From: Lysobacteraceae bacterium
Lineage (GTDB): Bacteria; Pseudomonadota; Gammaproteobacteria; Xanthomonadales; Xanthomonadaceae
Length of the DNA stretch: 64,000 nucleotides
Direction: 5' to 3'
NCBI GenBank assembly: GCA_003241895.1
Contig: QBLY01000001.1
Coordinates: 186,001 to 250,000, forward strand
A model generated the notes under the pieces. That model had not been told where the DNA came from. It was given only the letters and a program-made list of their open reading frames with translations, and made no database searches. The translations under genes and the position numbers were made by a program. Shown here one piece after another: positions 41,487 through 50,456 of the stretch (positions are counted from its first letter, which is position 1; each line of letters starts with the position of its first letter).

Positions 41487-42677
41487 CTAGCCCAATCGCT
41501 GCAGGAACTCGATGAGCTGGGCGCGCTGATTGGGCCCCAGCAGCCGCAGGACCGGCAACAGGCGACCGATGATCTGAGGCAGTTTTTCGGCCACGGCGCG
41601 GGTATCGCCCGCGGCCAACTGGTCCAGCAGCGGGTCCAGCCGCAGCGGCGGCACCTTCTCCGCGGCTGGTTCAGGGATCGAGGCCGGCTCGGTCACCGGC
41701 TGGGTCACGGGGGGCGGCACGGCCGCGGCGGCTTCGGGCAGGGCCGCAGGCACGGCCACCGCCAGCGTGGCGGCGGTGGCCTGCGCAACGTCCACCGGCG
41801 GCGACAGCCGCGTTTCACACTGGTCGAGCAGCGAGCGGGCGGTGGTTTCGCCGGTCAGTCCAGCGCCCAGCACGGCCGCGGCCAGCACCACCGGGATCGG
41901 CAGGCCGGCCTCGTCCATCGGTGGCTGGGCGACCAACTGTTCGCGCAGCCAGCCGATCATGCCTTCGATGCCCGCGGCATCGCCCGCCGGCAGCGAGAGC
42001 GCGAAGCTGCCCAGGCCCACGCGCGCACCGGTGTCTTCCTTGCGGATGCGGGCGCGCAGCAGGCGCGCCACCTGCAGCACCAGCGCATCGGCCACCCCGC
42101 GACCGTGGTATAGGAACAGCCGCCTGAAATCCACGATCTCCAGCCGCACCACGCTCAGCCCCGTCTGGTGCCGGCGCGCGAAGGAAACGTCCTGCTGCAG
42201 CCGCTCCAGGAAGCCGGGAAGATTGCCCAGCCCGGTCAGCGCGTCCAAGGTGGACTGCGCCTGCAGGCGGCGGGTGATGCGTTGGTTGTTGGCGTGGGCG
42301 CGTGCCCGGGCCAGCAGGTCCACGGTGGTGAAGGGCTTGGTGATGAAGTCGGTGGCGCCCATGTCCAAGGCGCGCATCCGGGCCGCCTCGTCATTCTCGG
42401 CGCCGGTCACCACGATCACCGGCAGCGAGGCCAGGCTGCTGTCCTCGGCGTTGCGCACGCGCGCAAGCAGCTGGTAGCCGTCCAGGTTGGGCATGTTCAG
42501 ATCGGTGAACACCACCTGGATGCTGGGGTCGGCGCCCAGCTCGGTCCAGGCCATTTCGCCGTCATCGGCCGTGACGACGTCGAACTCCCCGCCCAGCATC
42601 TTTTGGGCAGCCTTGCGCATCAGCTTGGAATCATCCACCACCAGGATGCGGGCTTTCGCCACGGAATCGGGCTCCAT
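41487..42677 (-). CDS. Response regulator with degenerate GGDEF-like domain
   Basis: REC: ILVVDDSKLMRKAAQKML...VFTDLNMPNLDG...KPFT; output: TLDALTGLGNLPGFLERLQQD with GLGSF at the GGDEF position. Confidence 0.85.
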   Translation of the reverse strand: MEPDSVAKARILVVDDSKLMRKAAQKMLGGEFDVVTADDGEMAWTELGADPSIQVVFTDLNMPNLDGYQLLARVRNAEDSSLASLPVIVVTGAENDEAARMRALDMGATDFITKPFTTVDLLARARAHANNQRITRRLQAQSTLDALTGLGNLPGFLERLQQDVSFARRHQTGLSVVRLEIVDFRRLFLYHGRGVADALVLQVARLLRARIRKEDTGARVGLGSFALSLPAGDAAGIEGMIGWLREQLVAQPPMDEAGLPIPVVLAAAVLGAGLTGETTARSLLDQCETRLSPPVDVAQATAATLAVAVPAALPEAAAAVPPPVTQPVTEPASIPEPAAEKVPPLRLDPLLDQLAAGDTRAVAEKLPQIIGRLLPVLRLLGPNQRAQLIEFLQRLG

Positions 42678-42886
42678 CGGTGTCTCGCTGCAGGACGGTT
42701 AATGGATCAATCTAGACCAAGTCACGCGTCGCGCCTTGGAAACCGGTCACAGATCGCGCTCCCGCACCCCCCTGTCGACCGGCATCGGTTTCAAGAGCGC
42801 CCCTTTCCGCCTGTGGCGCATCGTTCATGAGAAGTCGCCTAGGATGGACCCAGCACGCTCCCAAACCCAACCAGCGAGGCGAGGTC

Positions 42887-43261
42887 ATGCAGATCCAGAT
42901 CAACACCGATGAAAGCGTCGACGGCCGTGAGGCCCTTTCCAGTCATGCCCAAGACGTGGTGAAGGATGTCCTCGGGCGCTTCGCCGACCACGTCACCCGC
43001 ATCGAGATCCACATGAGCGACGTCAACGGCCAGAAAGCCGGTGACCACGACAAGCGCGTGGTGATGGAGGCGCGCATCGCCGGACGCCAGCCCATTGCCG
43101 TCACCGACCAGGCCGGCAGCCTGCACCAGGCCATCGACGGCGCCGCCCAGAAAATGAGGCGATCGCTCGACACCACCTTCGGCAAGATGGCCGACAAGCG
43201 CCGGGCGCCTGCCCCCCCGCTGCCGGCCGATCCGGCGCTGCCCGACGACGACCCGGTCTGA
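42887..43261 (+). CDS. HPF/RaiA-like ribosome-associated protein
   Basis: MQIQINTDESVDGREALSSHAQDVVKDVLGRFADHVTRIEIHMSDVNG... Confidence 0.75.
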   Translation: MQIQINTDESVDGREALSSHAQDVVKDVLGRFADHVTRIEIHMSDVNGQKAGDHDKRVVMEARIAGRQPIAVTDQAGSLHQAIDGAAQKMRRSLDTTFGKMADKRRAPAPPLPADPALPDDDPV

Positions 43262-43265
43262 CGCC

Positions 43266-44165
43266 TCAGTCGCGTTCTTCGGCCTCTTCGCGGCCCTGCT
43301 GGCGAATGATCGCCTCCTGCCGGGCGTCTTCTATCGACTCCATAATCGCGCCCACGTCGGCGCTGGCGTCATCGAAGGTGAAGGCGCCGGTGAGCTCGGT
43401 GTCGGGCAACAGTTCGCCGCGTTCGTAAAGCGCCCACATCTCTTCGCCGTAGTGCGTGGCCAGCAGTTCGGGCGCAAAGCGGCCCAGGCTGGCACGCAGG
43501 TTGTGCACGTCGCGCAGCAGCATCTCGCGCGCGGCGTTGTTGCCGGCCGCGCTGACCACCTGCGGGAAATCGATGATCACCGGCCCCTCGGGCGCCACCA
43601 GCACGTTGTATTCCGAAAGGTCGCCGTGGATCAGGCCGATGCACAGCATCCGCACCACGTCGCGCATGAGTTCGTCGTGGAAGCCAAGCGCCTGCGCATG
43701 CTCGAGCTCCACTTCGCCCAGGCGCGGCGCGCTGTGGCCATCCTCGTCGGTCACCAGCGACATCAGCAGCACGCCGTGGTGGTAGCCGTGCGGGCGCGGC
43801 ACCCGCACCCCGGCTTCCATCAGCTGGTAGAGCGCGTCTACTTCGGTGTTTTTCCAGGCCGTTTCCTGCTCGCGCTTGCCGAACTTGCTGGCCTTGCCGA
43901 TCGCCCGCGCCTGGCGGCTGCCGCGCACCTTGCGGCCTTCCTGGTACTGCACGCGCGCCTGGAAGCTGCGCTGAGCCATGTTCTTGTACACCTTGGCGCA
44001 GATCACTTCGCCGCCGGCGCGCACCACGTAGACCGAGGCTTCCTTGCCGCTTTTGAGCGGCCGCAGCACGTCATCGACCAGACCATCGTCGACCAGCGGC
44101 TGCAGGCCAGGGGGAATCTTCATCGGTTCAGGTTTGAGCAGCGGAGGAACCGCATTATGGGGCAT
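43266..44165 (-). CDS. RIO1-type atypical serine kinase (start 44165 or 44123)
   Basis: GKEASVYVV..ICAKVYK; LIHGDLSEYNVLVAPEGPVIIDFPQVV. Confidence 0.93.
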   Translation of the reverse strand: MPHNAVPPLLKPEPMKIPPGLQPLVDDGLVDDVLRPLKSGKEASVYVVRAGGEVICAKVYKNMAQRSFQARVQYQEGRKVRGSRQARAIGKASKFGKREQETAWKNTEVDALYQLMEAGVRVPRPHGYHHGVLLMSLVTDEDGHSAPRLGEVELEHAQALGFHDELMRDVVRMLCIGLIHGDLSEYNVLVAPEGPVIIDFPQVVSAAGNNAAREMLLRDVHNLRASLGRFAPELLATHYGEEMWALYERGELLPDTELTGAFTFDDASADVGAIMESIEDARQEAIIRQQGREEAEERD

Positions 44166-44317
44166 CGCCGGCCCGTGCCGAGCGCGGGGGGTGTATCCTT
44201 CGCACGCCGGATGAACCGCCGGCGCGTCCCGCCGTCCCGTGCCACGGGCCTCCGCTTCGCCCCTTTCCCGAGCCGTTTCCCGCCCCGCGGGTCACCGGCC
44301 CCCCTCGAAGCGAGCCC

Positions 44318-44656
44318 ATGAGCATCGTATTCCGTGACGACGACCAGCTCGTTGACCCCACCGTTTCCTGCAGCAGCTGCGCGGCGGTGTGCTGCCGCCT
44401 GACGGTGGTGCTGATGCCCGACGAAACCCAGCCCGCCCACCTGGTGGACGTGGATGCCCGCGGCCTGGACGTGATGCGTCGCAGCGCCGACGGTTGGTGC
44501 GCGGCACTGGACCGGACCACGATGAGCTGCGGCATCTACGAAACCCGACCCAGCATCTGCCGCAAGTTCCACATGGGCGGCGCCTACTGCCGCGACGAGC
44601 GCAAGACCTACGCCGCCAAGGCCCGCAAGCCGATCCCCATCGTCGCCGCTCGCTGA
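44318..44656 (+). CDS. YkgJ family cysteine cluster protein
   Basis: SCSSCAAVCCRL...WCAALDRTTMSCGIYETRPSICRKF. Confidence 0.92.
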   Translation: MSIVFRDDDQLVDPTVSCSSCAAVCCRLTVVLMPDETQPAHLVDVDARGLDVMRRSADGWCAALDRTTMSCGIYETRPSICRKFHMGGAYCRDERKTYAAKARKPIPIVAAR

Positions 44657-44672
44657 CGCCCGCGCCGCTGCG

Positions 44673-45770
44673 TCAGGTGGCGGCCAACTTGGCGCGCGGC
44701 GGCAGCGAATAGCGAAGGATGCGCGCCAGCACGCCGCCGTACTGCTTCCAGAACCCGCCCGAGTTGTAGTGCACGCCGTAACGCGCGCAGATCTCGCGCA
44801 CCTGCGGCGCCATCTGCACGTAGCGCGGCGCCGGCAGGTCCGGGAACAGGTGGTGTTCGATCTGATGGCTCAGCTCCCCGGTCAGCAGGTGGAACCAGCG
44901 GCTGCCCTCGAGGTTGCTCGAACCCTGGATCTGCCGCAGGTACCACTGGCCGCGGGTTTCATCCACCACTTCGCGCGGCGTGTAGGTCTGCACCTGTTCG
45001 GTGAAGTGGCCGCAGAAGATGATGGCGTTGGTCCACAGGTTGCGGATCAGGTTGGCCGCCAGGTTTCCCAGCAGTACGCGCGGCCACTGCCAGAATGCCA
45101 GCGCCGGGAACAAGACGTAGTCCTTGAACAGCTGGCGCCCGGCCTTGCGCAGGAAAGGCTGCATGCGCTCGCGGAACTCGGCCCGCGGCATGCGCCCCTT
45201 CAGGAACCGGCCGATCTTGATGTCGTGCACCGCCACGCCCCACTGGAAGTTGATCGCCAGCAGCGCGTACCACAGCGGCTGCAGCAGCGTGGCTTTCGAC
45301 CAGCGCTGCTGGTCGCTCAGGCGCAGCATGCCGTAGCCGAAATCGTGGTCCTTGCCGATCACGTTGGTGTGGTTGTGGTGCTCGACGTTGTGCGAGTTAC
45401 GCCAGTGGTCGCCGGCGCAGACGATGTCCCATTCATAGGTGGCCGAGTGCAGCGACGGGTCGTTCATCCAGTCGTACTGGCCGTGCATGACGTTGTGGCC
45501 GATCTCCATGTTCTCGATGATCTTGGCGGCGGCCAGGCTGATGACGCCGGCGACCCAGCTGATCGGGCCCCAGCCGAACATCAGCAGGCTGCGTCCGGCG
45601 ATGGCGCTGCCCTGCACCACCCCGCGCATGCGGCGGATATGGCGGGCGTCGGGCTCGCCCACCTGCTTGAGGACGGAAAGGCGAAGCGCGTCGAGTTCGG
45701 CTTCAAAGCCGGCGAGCTGCTCGCCGTAAAGACGGGTCTTGGTGTTCATTCCGGGGTCCTTGAAGGTCAT
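44673..45770 (-). CDS. Fatty acid desaturase (DesA3/DesB-like)
   Basis: His boxes HNVMHGQYDWMND, HNVEHHNHTN, HQIEHHLFPDLPAPRY; ATGA overlap with upstream reductase. Confidence 0.93.
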   Translation of the reverse strand: MTFKDPGMNTKTRLYGEQLAGFEAELDALRLSVLKQVGEPDARHIRRMRGVVQGSAIAGRSLLMFGWGPISWVAGVISLAAAKIIENMEIGHNVMHGQYDWMNDPSLHSATYEWDIVCAGDHWRNSHNVEHHNHTNVIGKDHDFGYGMLRLSDQQRWSKATLLQPLWYALLAINFQWGVAVHDIKIGRFLKGRMPRAEFRERMQPFLRKAGRQLFKDYVLFPALAFWQWPRVLLGNLAANLIRNLWTNAIIFCGHFTEQVQTYTPREVVDETRGQWYLRQIQGSSNLEGSRWFHLLTGELSHQIEHHLFPDLPAPRYVQMAPQVREICARYGVHYNSGGFWKQYGGVLARILRYSLPPRAKLAAT

Positions 45771-46852
45771 GGCGCGAGTTCCAGGGCGCTTTGCGGGGTG
45801 CTGATGCAAAGCTGGATCAATTCTTCGCCCGGGCCCGAAACCTGCCCGGTGAGCTGGTTGAGGACGGTTCCAGCGAGCTTGCGGCACTGGCAGCTGCGGC
45901 AAATGCCGCGGCGGCAGCCGAAGCGAGGCTGCAGGCCAGCCATCTCGGCGCCCTCGAGCAGGCTTTGGCCGCTGGCGACGTCGAAGGTGGCACCCGACAG
46001 CGACACCATGTGGAAATCGGCGCCGGGCAGCACCGGCGCGGCGCGGCGGCCGAAGCTCTCGCTGGTGAGTTGGCCGCTGACACCGGCCTGCGCATGCATC
46101 GCTTCCACCATCGCCATGAAGCCGTCGGGCCCGCACAGCAGCGTCTCGCGCAAGGCCCAGTCGGGCACGCGCGCCGCGATGGCTTCGGCGTCCAGGCGAC
46201 CGCTGTCGCCCGACACGTGCGGCTCGCGGCGCAGCCCCGGCAGCCGCGCCGCCAGTTCGTCCAGCGCCGGCGCGAACAGCAGCTCACCGGGCGTGGATGC
46301 CGACTGCACCAACACCACATCGCGCCTGCTGCCGGCGTCCGCCATCGCCCCAAGCAGCGACATCATCGGGGTCACGCCGCTTCCGGCCGCCAGCAGCAGC
46401 AGCGGCTGGTGGTCCGTGCGCGGCGCGAAGGCGCCCTGGGCGCGACCCAGCCGGACCACCTGGCCCGGCCGCAGCGCGTGCGCCGCGCCGGAAACCGGGC
46501 CGTTCTGCTTGCGCTTGATGGTGATCCGCACCAGGCCGTCGGCGCGTGGCGCCGACGAGAAGCTGAAGCAGCGCCCCTGCCGCGCGCCGTTGATGTCCAG
46601 TTCCAGCAGCGCGTGTTGGCCGGGCTGGAAGCTACCAAAGCGGCGATTGGGCCTGAGCCACAGGCTGAGCACCCCCGGGGCCTCGTCCACCACGCGGACC
46701 ACCCGGGCCCGCGACTCCACCAGCGACCAGACCGGATTGACCGCGCCGGCTAGCCGGCTCCAGGCATCGGCCTGGTTCAGCGGCGCCAGCAGCGGGCTGC
46801 GCAGCATCCGGCGAACAGTCGAAAGTCGGGTTTTTGGCTGATTGGTAGGCAT
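45767..46852 (-). CDS. Ferredoxin reductase with C-terminal 2Fe-2S domain (desaturase electron-transfer partner)
   Basis: LLLAAGSGVTPMMSLL; CRRGICRSCQCRKL 2Fe-2S motif. Confidence 0.92.
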   Translation of the reverse strand: MPTNQPKTRLSTVRRMLRSPLLAPLNQADAWSRLAGAVNPVWSLVESRARVVRVVDEAPGVLSLWLRPNRRFGSFQPGQHALLELDINGARQGRCFSFSSAPRADGLVRITIKRKQNGPVSGAAHALRPGQVVRLGRAQGAFAPRTDHQPLLLLAAGSGVTPMMSLLGAMADAGSRRDVVLVQSASTPGELLFAPALDELAARLPGLRREPHVSGDSGRLDAEAIAARVPDWALRETLLCGPDGFMAMVEAMHAQAGVSGQLTSESFGRRAAPVLPGADFHMVSLSGATFDVASGQSLLEGAEMAGLQPRFGCRRGICRSCQCRKLAGTVLNQLTGQVSGPGEELIQLCISTPQSALELAP

Positions 46853-46876
46853 TGGCAGGGAAGCTACGGTATTTGC

Positions 46877-46892
46877 GTGAACATATGTTTAC
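46877..46892. promoter_or_regulatory. Palindromic operator candidate in the divergent desaturase/TetR promoter region
   Basis: GTGAACATATGTTTAC (7 of 8 symmetric pairs); also TACGGTA (46865-46871) / TACCGTA (46890-46896). Confidence 0.65.
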
Positions 46893-46986
46893 CGTAATCG
46901 AGCCGAGTTTCAACTCCAATCCTGTAAGCCCTTGGTGCGCCTATACTTCCCGTGCCAGACCGGGTGATCACCCGCAGGAGCCTCGT

Positions 46987-47652
46987 TTGCCCGTCAGCCG
47001 TTCCGCCCCGCCCCGCCCCGATCCCGACCCGCCCGTCAGCCGAACGGAGCAGAAGGAGCGCACGCGGCTGAGGCTGGTGGAGGCGGCACTGTCGCTGATT
47101 GGACAGGGTCGCCCGTTCTCGGCCCTGGGCCTGCGCGAAGTCACGCGCGAGGCCGGCGTGGTGCCGGCCGCGTTCTATCGCCACTTCCGCGATCTCGACC
47201 AGTTGGGCCTGGCCCTGGTGGAAATGGGCGGCGTCACCCTGCGGCGGCTGCTGCGCGAGGCGCGCCGCGACGGCATCCCACCCACCGACATGCTTCGCGG
47301 CTCGGTGTTGATCTACAAGCGCTTCGTCGAGGATCGCCCGCTGGTGTTCCGCTTCATCGCCGGCGAACGCGGCGGCGGCTCGCGCGTAATCCGCGAAGCC
47401 ATACGCACCGAGGAAAGCCACTTCGCCTCGGAAATGGCCCAGGACCTGCGCGCCATCGGCACGCTGCCCGACCTGTCCAGCGCCAGCCTGCAGATGATCT
47501 GCGGCCTGGTGGTGACCACCATGCTCAACGCCGCGTCGGACATCCTCGACCTGCCGGCAGGCCAACCCAAGCGCGAACAGGAGCTGGTGGCGAACTTCGT
47601 GCGCCAGCTGCGGGTGATCTTCCTGGGCGCCGCGCGCTGGCGCGAGCGCTGA
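46987..47652 (+). CDS. TetR family regulator (FabR/DesT-like), TTG start
   Basis: RTEQKERTRLRLVEAALSLIGQGRPFSALGLREVTREAGVVPAAFYRHFRDLDQLGLALVEMGG. Confidence 0.9.
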   Translation: MPVSRSAPPRPDPDPPVSRTEQKERTRLRLVEAALSLIGQGRPFSALGLREVTREAGVVPAAFYRHFRDLDQLGLALVEMGGVTLRRLLREARRDGIPPTDMLRGSVLIYKRFVEDRPLVFRFIAGERGGGSRVIREAIRTEESHFASEMAQDLRAIGTLPDLSSASLQMICGLVVTTMLNAASDILDLPAGQPKREQELVANFVRQLRVIFLGAARWRER

Positions 47653-47789
47653 TAGCGGCTGTCGGATCGCCGCGGCGCCGGTTGAACATGCGCGCCTGTC
47701 TGCCGGCACAACGACAGCGCCGCGAAAGGTGCGCAATCCCCGCCAGCATGGCTAGACTGCAGTCACCTCCCGTCAGGAAAGGTACGACC

Positions 47790-48368
47790 ATGGCCAGCAA
47801 GAAGAACGCTCCGACCAAGAAAGCCGCCAAGAAGACCACTGCCAAGAAAGCAGCCAAGAAAGCGACCAAGAAGGCAACGAAGAAGGCAGCCAAGACCGCA
47901 GTCAGGAAGGTCGCGAAGGTGGCCAAGACCGCAGCCAAGAAAGTCGTGAAGAAGGCCGCCAAGAAGGCCGCCAAGAAGACCGCAAAGAAATCCACGGTGA
48001 AAAAAACTTCCACCCCTGCCAGTAAGAAAGCGGCCAAGAAGACGGCCCGCAAGGCCGCCGCCACCGGCACCGCCAAGAAAGCAGTGAAGAAAGTCGCGAA
48101 AAAGACCGTAAAGAAACCCGCGGTGAAAAAGGCTGCCGTGCCGGCCAGGAAGAAAGCGGCCAAGAAGTCCCCGCCCGCGCCGCCTCTGGCGCCAACGCCG
48201 CCCGCGCACGAACACCTTCACCCGATCGGCACGCCCCACGTCGGTCCCGCCAAGGTGGTCTCGAGCAAGGCGCACGTGCCGCTGGTGCGGGAAGTCCCGG
48301 GCAGCCACAAGTCCCAGGTGAAGCGCGCCAACTGGCGGCAGCGCAACATCAACCGCAAGATCCCCTGA
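47790..48368 (+). CDS. Histone H1-like Lys/Ala-rich DNA-binding protein
   Basis: MASKKNAPTKKAAKKTTAKKAAKKATKK... KAAK repeats, non-repetitive C-terminus. Confidence 0.85.
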   Translation: MASKKNAPTKKAAKKTTAKKAAKKATKKATKKAAKTAVRKVAKVAKTAAKKVVKKAAKKAAKKTAKKSTVKKTSTPASKKAAKKTARKAAATGTAKKAVKKVAKKTVKKPAVKKAAVPARKKAAKKSPPAPPLAPTPPAHEHLHPIGTPHVGPAKVVSSKAHVPLVREVPGSHKSQVKRANWRQRNINRKIP

Positions 48369-48379
48369 CAAAGCGGGCC

Positions 48380-48403
48380 AGGGGCGGCCTTCGCGCCGCC
48401 CCT
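48380..48403 (+). terminator. Hairpin downstream of the H1-like gene (no clear U tract)
   Basis: AGGGGCGGCcttcgcGCCGCCCCT. Confidence 0.5.
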
Positions 48404-48494
48404 GACCGCCAGGCGGCTCCGACCGGGGCATCGGCCTTTCACGCTGGCATGTTGCCCGGCATGCGACCTTTGCGCCTCTTTAAAGGTGCCCGCC

Positions 48495-49058
48495 ATGCCC
48501 CAGCTGCTGCGATTGACATACGCGAGCCGCGCTACGTTCCCGCTGAACCGTTTCACAAGCGGGATCCAGAGCGAAGTGGCGCGCATCATGATCCAGTCGC
48601 GACGCAACAACCCCCGCCAGCAGCTGGTGGGTGCGCTGTACTTCGGCGACGGCTGTTTCTTCCAGTGCATCGAGGGACCGGAGGAAGCCGTCGAGGCCCT
48701 CTACCAGCGCCTGCACGGCGATCCCCGCCACGCCGAACTGCGCGTCCTGGCCAGGGAACACGTCTCCACCCCGAGTTTCTCGAGTTGGGCCATGAAGCTG
48801 GTGCCCAACGCCGTGGAAGTGCAGGCCCTGATGGCCCGGCACGGCCGCACCACGTTTGATCCCTACAGCTTCGACGACACGCTGCGGCAGGCCACGGTGC
48901 AGCTGCTGCTGCGCGGCGCCGACGCCGCGCTGCCGCCGTTCCCGGACGAACCGATCACGCAAGCACCCGCCCCCGTCGCCGTGCAGGCCGCCATCGCCCT
49001 GGGCATCATCGGCACCGTTCTGGGCGCGCTCTCACTGGCTCTTCACTTCCTGCGCTGA
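48495..49058 (+). CDS. BLUF domain protein with C-terminal transmembrane helix
   Basis: LTYASRA...IMIQSRRNNPRQQLVGALYFGDGCFFQCIEGPEEAVEALYQRLHGDPRH...SSWAMKL; C-terminal AAIALGIIGTVLGALSLALHFLR. Confidence 0.9.
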   Translation: MPQLLRLTYASRATFPLNRFTSGIQSEVARIMIQSRRNNPRQQLVGALYFGDGCFFQCIEGPEEAVEALYQRLHGDPRHAELRVLAREHVSTPSFSSWAMKLVPNAVEVQALMARHGRTTFDPYSFDDTLRQATVQLLLRGADAALPPFPDEPITQAPAPVAVQAAIALGIIGTVLGALSLALHFLR

Positions 49059-50051
49059 CGCGTCGTCGTTCGTGGGCGCTTGGGCTTCGCGCAGGAAGGC
49101 CAGCACCGGCAACACCGACACCGCAGGGTCCTCCTGCTGCGGCACATGCCCCAGGTCCGGGAAAGTGACGAGCCGGCTGCCCGGTATGTCGCGCAGGAAG
49201 CGATCGGCGGCCGCAATGGGGATCAGCTGGTCCCGCCCTCCCCACAGCACCAGCACCGGAAGCCGGAGCCGCTTCACGCGCTGCGCGTAAGCCTCGTCGG
49301 GAAGGTCACCGAAACGGTTGCGCAGCGCGGCGCGGTTGCCCTCGCGCAGGGCCAGTTCGTAATAGCGATCCACCAGCTCAGGGGTCACCCTGGACGGATC
49401 GCCGTAGACGCTGCGGACGCTGCTCTCCACCAGTGCTCGCGGCAGCACGTAATCCATCAGCCGGTTCAAGCCTGGCACCGACGCCACCAGGAAGCCGATG
49501 GGCACCTTGCTGGCGTTGCGCGGGTACGCCAGCGCGTCCACCAGCACCAGCCGGTCGATGCGATCGGGCTCTGCCAACGCCAGCTCCAGCGCAACCTGGC
49601 CCCCGAAGGAATTGCCGGCCACCACCGCGCGGCGCACCTGCAATGCGTCCAGCAGGTGGGAAAGGAAGCGCGGATAAGCCCCGATGCGGTGGTCACCGCC
49701 GGGGAACGGCCCGGTGAGTCCGAACCCGGGCAGGTCCACGCGGATCACGCGCCGCCCGGACGCGACCAGCAGCGGCGTCCAGCCGTCCCAGGTGTGCAGG
49801 CTGTCGGACGTTCCGTGCAGCAGCAGGATCGGCGTGGGGTCGTCGCGCGGACCTTCGTCGCGCAGGTGCACCTGCATCCCGTCAAGGGCCAGGAAGGTGG
49901 ACGGCGGTGGCGCCCACCGCGCCTTGAGTTGGTCGGCCGACCGGGACGGCGCCCAGAACGCGGCCACCAGCAGGGCCAGCCCCAAAACCAGCGCGAACGC
50001 ACCGTAAGCCAGCCAGCGCAGGAGGGACTTCCGGAGCTTACGGCCGGTCAT
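49032..50051 (-). CDS. Alpha/beta hydrolase (membrane-anchored)
   Basis: N-terminal TM; ILLLHGTSDSLHTWDGW; VVAGNSFGGQVALELALAEPD; DLGHVPQQEDP. Confidence 0.92.
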   Translation of the reverse strand: MTGRKLRKSLLRWLAYGAFALVLGLALLVAAFWAPSRSADQLKARWAPPPSTFLALDGMQVHLRDEGPRDDPTPILLLHGTSDSLHTWDGWTPLLVASGRRVIRVDLPGFGLTGPFPGGDHRIGAYPRFLSHLLDALQVRRAVVAGNSFGGQVALELALAEPDRIDRLVLVDALAYPRNASKVPIGFLVASVPGLNRLMDYVLPRALVESSVRSVYGDPSRVTPELVDRYYELALREGNRAALRNRFGDLPDEAYAQRVKRLRLPVLVLWGGRDQLIPIAAADRFLRDIPGSRLVTFPDLGHVPQQEDPAVSVLPVLAFLREAQAPTNDDASAQEVKSQ

Positions 50052-50416
50052 TCGCGCTTGAGCAGCGACTTGAGGTTGGCGAAAGGGTTGCCGGTGGCGG
50101 CCGCCACCTTGTCCTCGGCGTTCAGTGCGCTGACGCCGGTATGGTCGACGTAGCGCGAATGTTCGTTGTCATGGCAGTACACGCACAGCAGCTCCCAGTT
50201 GCTGCCATCGGCTGGATTGAAATCGTGGTCGTGGTTGCGGTGGTGCACGGTGAGTTCGGTCAGGTTGGCCCGGGTGAACTCACGCGCGCAGCGGCCGCAG
50301 ATCCAGGGGTACATCTTCAGCGCGCGCTCGCGGTAGCCGAGGTCGCGCTGGGCCGCATCGCGCCGGGACTGGGCGATGATGCGGTCCACTTCCTCGCGGG
50401 ATTTTCCGGTGGCCAT
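50048..50416 (-). CDS. yajD: YajD family HNH nuclease
   Basis: CGRCAREFTRANLTELTVHHRNHDHDFNPADGSNWELLCVYCHDNEH. Confidence 0.92.
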   Translation of the reverse strand: MATGKSREEVDRIIAQSRRDAAQRDLGYRERALKMYPWICGRCAREFTRANLTELTVHHRNHDHDFNPADGSNWELLCVYCHDNEHSRYVDHTGVSALNAEDKVAAATGNPFANLKSLLKRE

Positions 50417-50456
50417 GGGCGGGGTGAACCTCGGGGATGGACCCCGGGTGGGTCCG

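Noticed and set aside
44769-46841. 690-aa + strand ORF over the desaturase operon
   Set aside because: Antisense to two genes with clear His-box and 2Fe-2S motifs.
47800-48150. CRISPR-like periodic repeats
   Set aside because: Periodicity comes from KAAK codons of the H1-like gene; no spacers or cas genes.
47525-48163. Apparent Phe/Leu-rich multi-TM protein on the minus strand
   Set aside because: Product of reading Lys (AAG) codons of the H1-like gene in antisense (CTT/TTC); not a real membrane protein.
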